Of a stretch of 64,000 nucleotides of DNA, positions 26,221 to 34,594 are shown one piece after another. Numbering within the stretch: position 1 is the first letter of the stretch; each line of letters begins with the position of its first letter. The stretch comes from Rhizobiales bacterium CCH10-E5 (GTDB taxonomy: Bacteria > Pseudomonadota > Alphaproteobacteria > Rhizobiales > Beijerinckiaceae). A program made the position numbers and the translations under genes. The DNA is taken from positions 168,715-232,714 of the forward strand of contig LSIG01000110.1 of assembly GCA_001556125.1 (NCBI GenBank), read 5' to 3'. The notes beneath the pieces are model-generated. The model was not told where the DNA came from. It made no database searches and worked only from the letters and a program-made list of their open reading frames with translations.

Positions 26221-28746
26221 ATGACTCCCCTTCAGCGCGATCACGCGCCTCTCCTCATCGCAGCGACCGGCCTCGTCGCCCTGCCCTTCCTGATGGATGT
26301 CATCGGGCTCGGCACGACCTCGGCGACCGAGATCGTCGTCTTCGCCATCGCCTGCATGGCGCTCAACATCCTCGTCGGCACCACGGGGCTGGTTTCCTTC
26401 GGCCATGGCGCCTGGTTCGGACTCGCCGCCTATGCCGCCGGGCTGATCCAGCGCAACTGGCTGCCGGGGCAGTTCGCCCTGCCGATCCTGCTGGCCGTGC
26501 TCTTCGTCGGGCTGAGCGCCTTTGCCTTCGGGGCGCTGATCCTGCGGCGCAAGGGGGTCTATTTCTCGCTACTGACGCTGGCGCTGGCGGCGATGACCTA
26601 TTCGGTCGCCTTCCGCTGGACGGCGGTGACGGGCGGCGAGGACGGGCTCGGCGGCATCACGCGGCCGCTCTTCCTCGGCATCGACTTCGAGGAGGCGTCG
26701 CGCTTCTATGTCCTCGTCGCGCTGATCGGCTTGGCCGTCGTCTATGGTCTCTGGCGCTTTCATCGCTCGCCTGTAGGCACCGTGCTGGTGGCGATCCGCG
26801 AGAACGAGCAGCGGGCGCGTTTCCTCGGCTACGCCACCGACCGCTACAAGCTGATCGCCTTCACGCTCTCGGCGGCGCTGACGGGACTCGCCGGCTCGCT
26901 GCTGCTGTTCAACAACCGGATGACCTCGGCCGAGCCGATTTCGGTCGCGTTCTCCGGCGAATTGCTGGCGATGGTCGTGATCGGCGGCATGCGCTCGTTT
27001 CTCGGGCCGGCGCTGGGTGCGCTGTTCTTCGTGATCTTCCGCGACTATCTCTCCAGCCTCACGCCGAACTGGCTGTTCTGGTTCGGCCTGCTCTTCGTCG
27101 GCTTCATCGTGTTCTCGCCGACCGGCATCGTCGGCTTCGGCGAGCGGCTCCTGCGACCCTTCCGCAAGTCGGTCGTGGGCGATGCGGCGATGGCGGAGCG
27201 CAAGGCCGGCACCGTGACGCTGCCCGCCTTCATGAGGCCGGCCGACCCGACCGATGGCACGATCCTGACGGCGCGCGGTCTCGCGAAGAGCTTCGGGGGG
27301 ATCAAGGCGGTCGAGGGCGTGGACATCACCATGGCCGACCGCAAGCTGCATGCGCTGATCGGCCCCAATGGCGCGGGCAAGACCACGGCCTTCAACCTGA
27401 TCTCGGGGCTGTTTCCGCCCGATCGCGGCGAGGTCAGGCTGCGCGAGCGCGCGATCGGCGGGATGTCGCCCGAGGCAATCACGCAAGCCGGGATCGGCCG
27501 CGCCTTCCAGATCACCAACCTCTTCCCGACCCTGTCGGTCGAGGAGAATGTGCGGCTCGCCGTCCAGGCCCGTGCCGAGGCGCGCTTCGGCTTCTGGCGG
27601 CCGGCCGGCGCGCTCGCCGAGGTCAACGCGCAGACCGCGACCGTGATCGATACGATGGGCCTGCGCGGCATCGAGACGGCGGAGGCCGGATCGCTGAGCT
27701 ATGGCGGCCAGCGCCTGCTCGACATGAGCCTCGCACTCGCGACGAAGCCGCGCGTGCTGCTGCTCGACGAGCCCTTGGCGGGTCTGGCGGCCGCCGAGCG
27801 CGAGCGTGTCGGCAACCTGATCAAGTCGATTTCGACCGACCTGCCGGTGCTGCTGGTCGAGCACGATATCGACCGCGTTTTCGCCATCGCCGACCATGTC
27901 ACCGTGATGAACGAGGGCTCGGTTCTGGTCGACGGCACGGTCGAGGATGCGCGCTCCTCGCCGCGGGTGCAGGAGGTCTATATCGGCTCGGGCGCGCATG
28001 CGCTGGCCGAGAAACCGCGCCAGAGCGCCGCGCGCAGCCCCGTCCTGCTCGGCCTCGACAAGGTCGATACCTTCTACGGCAAGAGCCACATCCTGCGGCA
28101 GGTCTCGCTCGACGTGCATGAGAACGAGATCGTCGCGCTGCTCGGCCGCAACGGCGCCGGCAAGTCGACCCTACTGAAGACCATCACCGGCATCGCCCCG
28201 CCGGCGAGCGGCACGATCACGCTCGCGGGCCGGGACATCGCCGGGCAGCCGCCCGCCGCGATCGCGCGCGCCGGCATCGCCTATGTGCCGCAGGGCCGCG
28301 GGCTTTTCGCGGGCATGAGCGTCAAGGACAATATGGAGCTCGGGCGGCTCAAGCGCGTCACCGGCAACGGCACGCATTGGGACGACGAGAAGATCTTCGC
28401 CTTCTTCCCGCGCATCAAGCAGCGCTGGCATTCGCCCGCCGATTATCTCTCGGGCGGGGAGCAGCAGATGGTGGCGGTGGCGCGCGCGCTCTCGGGCGAC
28501 ACCCGCGTGCTGCTGCTCGACGAGCCCTTCGAGGGGCTGGCGCCGGCCGTCGTCGAGGAGCTGTTCGAGGCCTTCGACAAGCTCCGGCAGGAGATCGGGA
28601 TCGTCATCGTCGACCACCATCTCGACCTCGCGCTCGCCCTTTCCGACCGGGCAGTCGTGCTGGAGCGCGGCAGCGTGGTCCATACCGGCCCGTCGCGGGC
28701 CCTGAGCCAGGATCTCGCGCTGCGGCGGCAGGTATTGTGGCTGTGA
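26221..28746 (+). CDS. Fused LivM permease - LivG ATPase - LivF ATPase
   Basis: A single 841-residue protein that joins three subunits normally made separately. Residues 1 to about 320 are a LivM-type permease (GTTGLVSFGHGAWFGLAAYAAG, then GALILRRKGVYFSLLTLALA). Residues about 345-590 are a LivG-type ATPase (Walker A GPNGAGKTT at 381-389, signature LSYGGQ, VLLLDEPLAGL). Residues about 605-841 are a LivF-type ATPase (Walker A GRNGAGKST at 642-650, signature LSGGEQQMV, VLLLDEPFEGLAP). The linkers are short and Ala/Arg-rich. M-G fusions are known; a full M-G-F fusion is less usual. There is no internal stop or frameshift. Confidence 0.92.
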   Translation: MTPLQRDHAPLLIAATGLVALPFLMDVIGLGTTSATEIVVFAIACMALNILVGTTGLVSFGHGAWFGLAAYAAGLIQRNWLPGQFALPILLAVLFVGLSAFAFGALILRRKGVYFSLLTLALAAMTYSVAFRWTAVTGGEDGLGGITRPLFLGIDFEEASRFYVLVALIGLAVVYGLWRFHRSPVGTVLVAIRENEQRARFLGYATDRYKLIAFTLSAALTGLAGSLLLFNNRMTSAEPISVAFSGELLAMVVIGGMRSFLGPALGALFFVIFRDYLSSLTPNWLFWFGLLFVGFIVFSPTGIVGFGERLLRPFRKSVVGDAAMAERKAGTVTLPAFMRPADPTDGTILTARGLAKSFGGIKAVEGVDITMADRKLHALIGPNGAGKTTAFNLISGLFPPDRGEVRLRERAIGGMSPEAITQAGIGRAFQITNLFPTLSVEENVRLAVQARAEARFGFWRPAGALAEVNAQTATVIDTMGLRGIETAEAGSLSYGGQRLLDMSLALATKPRVLLLDEPLAGLAAAERERVGNLIKSISTDLPVLLVEHDIDRVFAIADHVTVMNEGSVLVDGTVEDARSSPRVQEVYIGSGAHALAEKPRQSAARSPVLLGLDKVDTFYGKSHILRQVSLDVHENEIVALLGRNGAGKSTLLKTITGIAPPASGTITLAGRDIAGQPPAAIARAGIAYVPQGRGLFAGMSVKDNMELGRLKRVTGNGTHWDDEKIFAFFPRIKQRWHSPADYLSGGEQQMVAVARALSGDTRVLLLDEPFEGLAPAVVEELFEAFDKLRQEIGIVIVDHHLDLALALSDRAVVLERGSVVHTGPSRALSQDLALRRQVLWL

Positions 28747-28785
28747 TGGATCGCCGGCCTTTAGGCGGGAGCGCCGCACCCTCCG

Positions 28786-28877
28786 CGTCATGGTCGGGCT
28801 TGTCCCGACCATCCACGTCTTCCGCCATCGAGCGCTACGCCGAAGACGTGGATGCTCGCCACAAGGGCGAGCATGAC
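28786..28877. repeat. Cloverleaf-like intergenic repeat, second copy
   Basis: CGTCAT (28786-28791) to ATGACG (28872-28877) with the same three stems as the 25182-25276 copy. The two differ mainly in the central loop (CCGCCATCGAGCGCTACGCC here). It lies between the fused liv gene and the dehydrogenase, so it follows the transporter section of the operon. Confidence 0.85.
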
Positions 28878-28921
28878 GGATCACTTGACCGACCTTGCAT
28901 CGTCCAACGGAACGCCGCGTC

Positions 28922-29863
28922 ATGACCCACATCGCCATCGTCGGTTCGGGCCTGATCGGCCGTGCCTGGGCCACCGTCTTCGCCAGCCATGGCTGTTCCG
29001 TCGCGCTGCATGACGTCGCGCCCGGCGCGGCGGAGGCGGCGCGGGCCCATATCGGCACCAATCTCGAAGAACTCGCGGGCCATGGGCTGGTCGAGGATCC
29101 GAAGGGCTCGCTGGCTCGCATCCGCGTCGCCCGCGACCTCGCCGATGTGCTGACCGGCGCCGACCTCGTGCAGGAGAACGGGCCGGAAACCGTCGCGGCC
29201 AAGCAGCAGCTCTTCGCCGAGATGGATGCGCTCTGCCCGCCCTCAACCATCCTGGCCTCCTCGACCTCCTTCATCATGGCCTCGGTGTTCAGCGAGATGC
29301 TGGCGGGGCGGGCGCGCTGCCTCGTCGCGCATCCGGTCAATCCGCCCCATCTCGTGCCGATCGTGGAGCTGGCGCCGGCGCCCTGGACCGACCCGGCGGT
29401 GGTCGAGCGGGCGCGGGCGATCTACGAGCAGGCCGGCCAGGTGCCCATCGTCCTGCGCAAGGAAAAGCCCGGCTTCGTGCTGAACCGCCTGCAGGCCGTG
29501 CTGCTGGCCGAGGCCTTCCGCCTTGTCGGCGAGGGGGTCGCCAGCGCCGAGGATGTCGACAAGACGATCCGCGACGGCCTGGGTCTGCGCTGGTCCTTCA
29601 TGGGGCCGTTCGAGACGATCGAACTCAACGCGCCCGGCGGTATCCCCGATTACTGCGCGCGCTATTCGGCCTCGCTCGATCGCATGGTGAAGTCCTCCGA
29701 AGGGCTGGGCAATCCGTTCGACGCGACGACGGTCGAGACCGTGATGAGCGAATGGCGCGGCGCGCAGTCGGCCGAGCGGGTGAAGCGCCTCAGCGACTGG
29801 CGCGACACGCGGCTGGCGGCGCTGCAGGCGCACAAGCGCGCGTCAGCCGCCAAGCCGGACTGA
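28922..29863 (+). CDS. 3-hydroxyacyl-CoA dehydrogenase-family protein (L-carnitine dehydrogenase-like)
   Basis: A 313-residue NAD-dependent dehydrogenase with the Rossmann motif IVGSGLIGRAWATVFASHG and the NGPE and AHPVNPPHLVPIVEL segments (catalytic His in VAHPVNPP). The C-terminal helical domain covers residues about 185-300. It is the length of the short carnitine/3-hydroxybutyrate-type dehydrogenases. The next gene is a BKACE enzyme, and carnitine dehydrogenase plus BKACE is the known route from carnitine via dehydrocarnitine to betaine. The substrate is inferred from that pairing; other beta-hydroxy acids are possible. Confidence 0.85.
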   Translation: MTHIAIVGSGLIGRAWATVFASHGCSVALHDVAPGAAEAARAHIGTNLEELAGHGLVEDPKGSLARIRVARDLADVLTGADLVQENGPETVAAKQQLFAEMDALCPPSTILASSTSFIMASVFSEMLAGRARCLVAHPVNPPHLVPIVELAPAPWTDPAVVERARAIYEQAGQVPIVLRKEKPGFVLNRLQAVLLAEAFRLVGEGVASAEDVDKTIRDGLGLRWSFMGPFETIELNAPGGIPDYCARYSASLDRMVKSSEGLGNPFDATTVETVMSEWRGAQSAERVKRLSDWRDTRLAALQAHKRASAAKPD

Positions 29864-29909
29864 TGCTGGCCCTTCGAACCGCCATCAAGCCTGAAAGGAC
29901 ACCTCCGCC

Positions 29910-30842
29910 ATGGCCAAGAACCGCAAAGTCATCATCACCTGCGCGGTCACCGGCGCGATCCACACGCCTTCGATGTCGCCGCACCTGCCGGTGACGCCGG
30001 ACGAGATCATCGATGCGGCCGTCGGGGCGGCCGAAGCCGGCGCGGCACTGGTGCATGTCCATGCCCGCAACCCCGTGACCGGCCAGCCCGACCAGTCGCC
30101 GGAAGCCTTCGAGCCCTTCCTGAAGGTGATCAAGCAGCGCTCGGACTGCGTCATCAACATCACCACCGGCGGCGCGCCGACGATGGGCGTCGAGGAGCGG
30201 CTGGGCCCCTGCGCGCATTTCAAGCCCGAGGTCGCCTCGCTCAACATGGGCTCGATGAATTTCGGGCTCTACCCGATGCTGGCCCGGTTCAAGGACTTCA
30301 AGCACGATTGGGAGCGGCCCTATCTCGAAGGCTCGAAGGACCGGATCTTCAAGAACACGTTCCAGGACATCGAGAACATCCTCACCACCTGCGCGGAGAA
30401 CAACACGCGCTTCGAGATCGAGTGCTACGACATCGGCCATCTCTACACGCTGGCGCATTTCGTCGATCGCGGGCTGGTGAAGCCGCCCTTCTTCGTGCAG
30501 TCCGTCTTCGGCATTCTCGGAGGGATCGGGCCGCACCCCGAGGACGTAGTCCACATGAAGCGCACGGCGGACCGGCTGTTCGGCGACCAGTATCACTGGT
30601 CCGTCCTGGGCGCCGGCCGCCATCAGCTGCCGATCGCCGCCATGTCGGTCGCGATGGGCGCGAATCTGCGGGTCGGGCTGGAGGATTCGCTGTGGCTCGG
30701 GCCGGGACAGCTGGCGAAGTCGAACGCCGACCAGGTGAAAGCCGCCCGGATGATCATCGAGGGGCTCGGCCTCGACGTAGCGACACCGGCCGACGCCCGC
30801 GAGATGCTACAGCTCAAGGGTGCCGACAAGGTCAATTTCTAG
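29910..30842 (+). CDS. Beta-keto acid cleavage enzyme (BKACE, DUF849)
   Basis: A 310-residue TIM-barrel protein. BKACE enzymes react a beta-keto acid with acetyl-CoA to give acetoacetyl-CoA and a CoA-free product, using a metal. The metal His pair is in ALVHVHARNPVTGQPDQSPE, and NITTGGAPTMGVEERL, SLNMGSMNFGLYP and VLGAGRHQLPIAAMSVAMGANLRVGLEDSLWLG are typical. It lies 46 bp after the dehydrogenase that would supply its keto substrate. A 22-bp palindromic terminator follows. The family call is secure; the substrate is not. Confidence 0.92.
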   Translation: MAKNRKVIITCAVTGAIHTPSMSPHLPVTPDEIIDAAVGAAEAGAALVHVHARNPVTGQPDQSPEAFEPFLKVIKQRSDCVINITTGGAPTMGVEERLGPCAHFKPEVASLNMGSMNFGLYPMLARFKDFKHDWERPYLEGSKDRIFKNTFQDIENILTTCAENNTRFEIECYDIGHLYTLAHFVDRGLVKPPFFVQSVFGILGGIGPHPEDVVHMKRTADRLFGDQYHWSVLGAGRHQLPIAAMSVAMGANLRVGLEDSLWLGPGQLAKSNADQVKAARMIIEGLGLDVATPADAREMLQLKGADKVNF

Positions 30843-30856
30843 GTGAAGCGGCCGGC

Positions 30857-30878
30857 GGCGGGGCGCCGGCGCCCCGCC
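30857..30878. terminator. Bidirectional palindromic terminator
   Basis: A perfect 22-bp palindrome (arms GGCGGGGCGCC and its complement, 30857-30878) in the 40-bp gap between the convergent BKACE and DHDPS-family genes. There is no T-run, so it is a stem-loop end point for both transcripts rather than a textbook intrinsic terminator. Confidence 0.6.
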
Positions 30879-30882
30879 TCGC

Positions 30883-31800
30883 TCACTTCCCCCAGCGCAG
30901 GGCGAGCGGATCGAGCTCGCGCGCCAGTTCGATCAGCCCCTCGCGGGTCTTGGGGTGCAGCGGCGTCAGCGGATGGCGCACGGCTTCCGACCGGATCACG
31001 CCGCCCTCCTTCATCACCGCCTTGGCCGAGCGCAGGCCGCATTGGCGGTTCTCGTAATTGATGATCGGCAGCACCTTCGCATAGAGCGCGGCGGCCTGTT
31101 TGCGGTCGCCGGCCGCGTGGGCGGCGAGGATCGGCTTGATAAGATCCGGGATCATGGCGGAGGTCATCGTGCCGGTCGCGCCGGCGTCCAGATCGGCCAT
31201 CAGCGTGATCGCCTCCTCGCCGTCGAAGGGTCCCACCACCGCATCGCCGCCGGCCTCGATCAGCGCGCGCAGCTTGTTGGCGGTGCCCGGAACCTCGATC
31301 TTGAAGTAGCGGACGAGCGGCACCTCCTTCGCCAGCCGGATCATGAAGGGCACGGTGAGCGTGACGCCCGACAGGGGAGCGTCCTGCAGGATGATCGGGA
31401 TCCCGCAGGCGTCGGCAACCTGCTTGAAATGCTCGACCATGCCCTGCTCGTCGGCCTTGAGGAGGGCGCCGTGATAGGGCGGCATCATCATCAGCATCTT
31501 GGCACCGGCATCGGCGGCGGCCTTCGCGCGCTGGGCGGCGATGCGGGTCGAGAAATGCGAGGTGGTGACGATCACCGGCACGCGGCCGGCGACCTGCTCC
31601 AGCGAGAGATGCATCACCTGCTCGCGCTCGGCGTCGGTGAGCAGGAACTGCTCGGAAAAGTTCGCGAGAATGCAGATGCCGTCGACGCCCTGGTCGACCA
31701 TCAGGTCCATCACGCGGCGGTTGCCCTCGAGATCGAGGTCGCCGTTGTCGTGGAAGATGGTCGGGGCGATCGGCAGGATGCCCTTGTAGGGTTCGGTCAT
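30883..31800 (-). CDS. Dihydrodipicolinate synthase-family aldolase/dehydratase
   Basis: A 305-residue class I aldolase-fold protein. The Schiff-base lysine is in VRYFKIEVPGTANKL and the pyruvate-site tyrosine region is replaced or shifted (PPYHGAL). The start MTEPYKGILPIAPTIF fits the family. NAL/DHDPS relatives act on 2-keto-3-deoxy sugar acids, sialic acid or hydroxyproline derivatives. It is probably not DapA itself, since it is isolated in a catabolic region. It could process sugar acids from the clusters to the right. It is followed by a toxin-antitoxin pair on the same strand. Confidence 0.85.
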   Translation of the reverse strand: MTEPYKGILPIAPTIFHDNGDLDLEGNRRVMDLMVDQGVDGICILANFSEQFLLTDAEREQVMHLSLEQVAGRVPVIVTTSHFSTRIAAQRAKAAADAGAKMLMMMPPYHGALLKADEQGMVEHFKQVADACGIPIILQDAPLSGVTLTVPFMIRLAKEVPLVRYFKIEVPGTANKLRALIEAGGDAVVGPFDGEEAITLMADLDAGATGTMTSAMIPDLIKPILAAHAAGDRKQAAALYAKVLPIINYENRQCGLRSAKAVMKEGGVIRSEAVRHPLTPLHPKTREGLIELARELDPLALRWGK

Positions 31801-31829
31801 GGTGGTGATCCTTCGTGCAGGCGGCGTGA

Positions 31830-32162
31830 TCAGTCAGCGAAGCCCAGGACAGCGGCCAAGGCTCGGTCCAGGCGCGACAATGCTTCCGTCGTCAGTCGGC
31901 CGATCGAGCGGGAAACGCGCTCGGCTTTCACCGTGGTCGGCTTGTCGACCATAATCTGGCAGCGCAACCGCAGACCATTGCCGGCGCTCGGCTCGAGAGT
32001 GATGCGAAAGTCCGAAGCCTCGCTCAGCAGCGAGGTCATTTGACAGACCACGACGGAAGGATGGTTGGCAGGCATGCCATCGGATTGCACGACGACGGCC
32101 GGCCTCGGCTTGCTGTAGTCCCCAGAGGCAGCGACGATGACGATGTCGCCGCGCTTCACCAC
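31830..32162 (-). CDS. MazF/PemK-family toxin
   Basis: A 110-residue toxin with the PemK-like pattern KRGDIVIVAASGDYSKPRPAVVVQSD (conserved basic and Pro residues), then VVCQMTSL and IMVDKPTTVKAERVSRSIGRL. MazF-type proteins cleave mRNA in the cytosol. The start is a GTG at 32162 that overlaps the antitoxin stop by 7 bp, so translation is coupled. The pair has a palindromic operator upstream of the antitoxin. Confidence 0.88.
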   Translation of the reverse strand: MVKRGDIVIVAASGDYSKPRPAVVVQSDGMPANHPSVVVCQMTSLLSEASDFRITLEPSAGNGLRLRCQIMVDKPTTVKAERVSRSIGRLTTEALSRLDRALAAVLGFAD

Positions 32163-32377
32163 TTTTCCGACGGATCGGGGTTATCGAACTCGGAGACTGC
32201 TTCGATCCAGGCGAGAGCCTCGGCCTCATCGACGGGATCGAGGGCGGCGGACTGACGAGCGATCCGCTCCCGCACTTCAGCGGACCGCATGTCGGGAAGA
32301 AGCATGCGAACCTCGCGCAGCCCCTGCTCGCGTCGTCGCCGGCGCATCTCGCGCATTCGTTCTGCGGCCAAGGACAT
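32156..32377 (-). CDS. MazE-like antitoxin (DUF3018 type)
   Basis: A 73-residue acidic/basic protein starting MSLAAERMREMRRRRREQGLREV, with the acidic C-terminal helix DPVDEAEALAWIEAVSEFDNPDPSE that would wrap the toxin. The ATG at 32377 has a clear GGAGG site eight bases upstream, which favours it over the ATG at 32404. First gene of the toxin-antitoxin operon. Confidence 0.85.
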   Translation of the reverse strand: MSLAAERMREMRRRRREQGLREVRMLLPDMRSAEVRERIARQSAALDPVDEAEALAWIEAVSEFDNPDPSEKW

Positions 32378-32404
32378 GAGCCGGCCTCCGGTTTCGCGAA
32401 ACAA

Positions 32405-32420
32405 GCGTAACGCGTTACGC
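32405..32420. promoter_or_regulatory. Toxin-antitoxin operator palindrome
   Basis: GCGTAACGCGTTACGC is a perfect 16-bp palindrome 27 bp upstream of the antitoxin ATG. Antitoxins of this type bind such sites to repress their own operon. It lies in the 76-bp gap to the tctA gene. Confidence 0.65.
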
Positions 32421-32453
32421 CTGATCCCACAATCGGCAGCGGCATGACGCGGC

Positions 32454-33971
32454 TCAGCCCTTGACCGCGGCCGTCACGGCCCGGCCGCGCAGGGAGCGGA
32501 TGGCCGAGCCGATCAGCGGCAGCAGCAGCAGGGCCAGCCCGATGCCCATCAGCGTGGTCACCAGCGGGTTCGACCAGAAGATCGAGAGCGAACCCTGGCT
32601 GAAGATCATCGACTGGCGGAAGGCGTCCTCGGCCTTGTCGCCGATGACCATGGCCAGGATCAACGGCGCGATCGGATAGTCGAGCTTCTTGAAGACATAG
32701 CCGACGATGCCGAAGGCCAGTGCGACCCAGATGTCGAACTCCTTGCTGGCGACGGTATAGGCACCGATGAAGCAGATCATCACGATCAGCGGCGCGACGA
32801 TCGAGAAGGGAATGCGCAGGATCGAGGCGAAGAGCGGAACGGTCGCGAGCACGACGACCACCGCAACGACATTGCCGAGATACATCGAGGCGATCAGCCC
32901 CCAGACGAAGTCGGGCCGCTCGATGAACAGCATGGGACCAGGGTTGAGGCCCCAGATCATCAGGCCGCCCATCATCACGGCCGCCGTCGCAGAGCCCGGG
33001 ATGCCGAGCGCCAGCATCGGCAGCATGGCGGCAGAGCCGGCGGCATGGTCGGCCGTCTCGGGCGCGATCACGCCTTCGGGCTCGCCCTTGCCGAATTTCG
33101 CCGGGTTGCGCGAGGAGCGCTTGGCCATAGCGTAGCTCATGAAGGATGCCGCCGTCGGACCGCCGGGGGTGATGCCCATCCAGATCCCGATCGCGCTCGA
33201 GCGCAGCAAAGCGAGCCAGTAGCGCGGCAGCTTGGCGGCGGTGAGCAGGACATCGCGGACGCGGACCTTGGCGGCGACGCCCTCGAAACGCAGCCCCTCC
33301 TCCATCGTCAGCAGCAGTTCGCCGATGCCGAACAGCCCGATCACCGCGATCAGGAACGAAATGCCGCCGAGCAGCACGTCGAAATCATAGGTCAGGCGGA
33401 TATTGCCCGACACCGAGTCCATGCCGACCGAGGCGAGCGCGAAGCCGACGCCCATGGAGACAATCGCCTTGAACGGCGAAGCGCCTCCCAAGCCGATGAA
33501 GCTCGCGAAGGTCATGAAGTAGACCGCGAAATACTCCGGCGAGGAGAAGCGCAGCGCGAATTTCGCGACCCAGCCGGAAAGCAGCGTGATGAGGATGACG
33601 CCGGCCAGCGCCCCGATGCCGGCCGAGAGGAAGGCGAATGAGAGCGCCTCCGTCGCGCGGCCCTGCTTGGCCATGGGGTGGCCGTCGAAGGTCGTCGCCA
33701 CCGAGGAGGGTTCGCCCGGGATGTTGAACAGGATCGAGGTGGTCGAGCCGCCGAACAGCGCGCCCCAGTAGAGCGAGGTCAGCAGGATGATCGCCGAGAC
33801 CGGGTCCATGGTGAAGGTCAGCGGCAGCATCAGCGAGACGCCGTTGGGCGCGCCGAGGCCGGGCAGCACGCCGACGAGGATGCCCAGCAGAACGCCCGCC
33901 ATCATCAGCAGGATGTGGTGGGTGGTGAGCGCGACCGAGAAGCCGTGCATCAGCGAGGCGACGTTATCCAT
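32454..33971 (-). CDS. tctA: Tripartite tricarboxylate transporter, large permease TctA
   Basis: A 505-residue inner-membrane protein with about twelve spans and the family markers GILVGVLPGLGAPNGVSLMLPLTF, YWGALFGGSTTSILFNIPGEPSSVATTFDGHPMAKQGRA and a repeated half (ADHAAGSAAMLPMLALGIPGSATAAVMMGGL). It transports carboxylates captured by the periplasmic TctC/Bug protein using an ion gradient. Its start is 30 bp after the tctB stop. It is the last gene of the operon that begins with the PdxA-like dehydrogenase. Confidence 0.95.
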   Translation of the reverse strand: MDNVASLMHGFSVALTTHHILLMMAGVLLGILVGVLPGLGAPNGVSLMLPLTFTMDPVSAIILLTSLYWGALFGGSTTSILFNIPGEPSSVATTFDGHPMAKQGRATEALSFAFLSAGIGALAGVILITLLSGWVAKFALRFSSPEYFAVYFMTFASFIGLGGASPFKAIVSMGVGFALASVGMDSVSGNIRLTYDFDVLLGGISFLIAVIGLFGIGELLLTMEEGLRFEGVAAKVRVRDVLLTAAKLPRYWLALLRSSAIGIWMGITPGGPTAASFMSYAMAKRSSRNPAKFGKGEPEGVIAPETADHAAGSAAMLPMLALGIPGSATAAVMMGGLMIWGLNPGPMLFIERPDFVWGLIASMYLGNVVAVVVVLATVPLFASILRIPFSIVAPLIVMICFIGAYTVASKEFDIWVALAFGIVGYVFKKLDYPIAPLILAMVIGDKAEDAFRQSMIFSQGSLSIFWSNPLVTTLMGIGLALLLLPLIGSAIRSLRGRAVTAAVKG

Positions 33972-34001
33972 GGCAGCGTCCTCGTTGGCGAACGGTGGGC
34001 C

Positions 34002-34490
34002 TCAGAGCCCGAGCATGCGCTCGACCGGGCCCTTGAGCAGGCCGATCTGGAAGAAGCGCTCGAACACGATGTAGAAGACGATGGCGGCGCCGAGCGCGCT
34101 GGCGATCGAGACCAGCCAGCCATAGCCGCCCTGGAAGCGCATGGCGTAGAGCAGGTAGGCGATCGTCGCGACATACATGCCCGCGAAGGCGGTGATCAGC
34201 ACGAAGCCGACCAGCGGGGCGAAGAACGAGACGACACGTCCGGCTCGCTCGCGGTCGAGGAAAATTTCCCCGACGATGGCTCCTCCGCGCAGGCGCTGGA
34301 CGAAGGTGACGACGAGCGTCCCGACGCTGGCGAGCGCCACCAGGGCACCGGTGTAGAAGGGAAAGGCGCCCGGCTGCGGGCCGGATGTGTCCCAGCCGAT
34401 CCCGAAGTCCAGCGCGCCCCAGACGACGATCAGCCCGAAGGCGAGCGTGACGAATGCGGTCGCGGTTTCCGCCCAGAAGCGCGTGATCAT
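34002..34490 (-). CDS. tctB: Tripartite tricarboxylate transporter, small permease TctB
   Basis: A 162-residue protein with four hydrophobic segments, as expected of TctB (FVTLAFGLIVVWGALDFGIG...GPQPGAFPFYTGALVALASVG, and APLVGFVLITAFAGMYVATIAYLLYAMRF). It forms the membrane complex with TctA. It lies 104 bp downstream of tctC, the gap being filled by a strong stem-loop. Confidence 0.9.
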   Translation of the reverse strand: MITRFWAETATAFVTLAFGLIVVWGALDFGIGWDTSGPQPGAFPFYTGALVALASVGTLVVTFVQRLRGGAIVGEIFLDRERAGRVVSFFAPLVGFVLITAFAGMYVATIAYLLYAMRFQGGYGWLVSIASALGAAIVFYIVFERFFQIGLLKGPVERMLGL

Positions 34491-34552
34491 GGGGCGTGTC
34501 CTCCCGGCCGGGACGGCCGCTCGAAACTGGCGGGGAGCGTTTCAATGAAGAG

Positions 34553-34574
34553 CCGGACGGCCGTGGCCGTCCGG
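34553..34574 (-). terminator. Stem-loop between tctC and tctB
   Basis: CCGGACGGCC (34553-34562), GT, then GGCCGTCCGG (34565-34574): a 10-bp perfect stem just after the tctC stop on the transcribed strand. No T-run follows, so it more likely stabilises the upstream binding-protein message and raises its level over the permeases than ends transcription outright. Confidence 0.6.
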
Positions 34575-34594
34575 ATTCGGTCAGACAGGTCGGA

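Noticed and set aside
26569..28119. Long minus-strand frame inside the fused liv gene
   Set aside because: It is the complement of a clearly coding region and is rich in Arg, Gln and Asp, as expected of a shadow frame.
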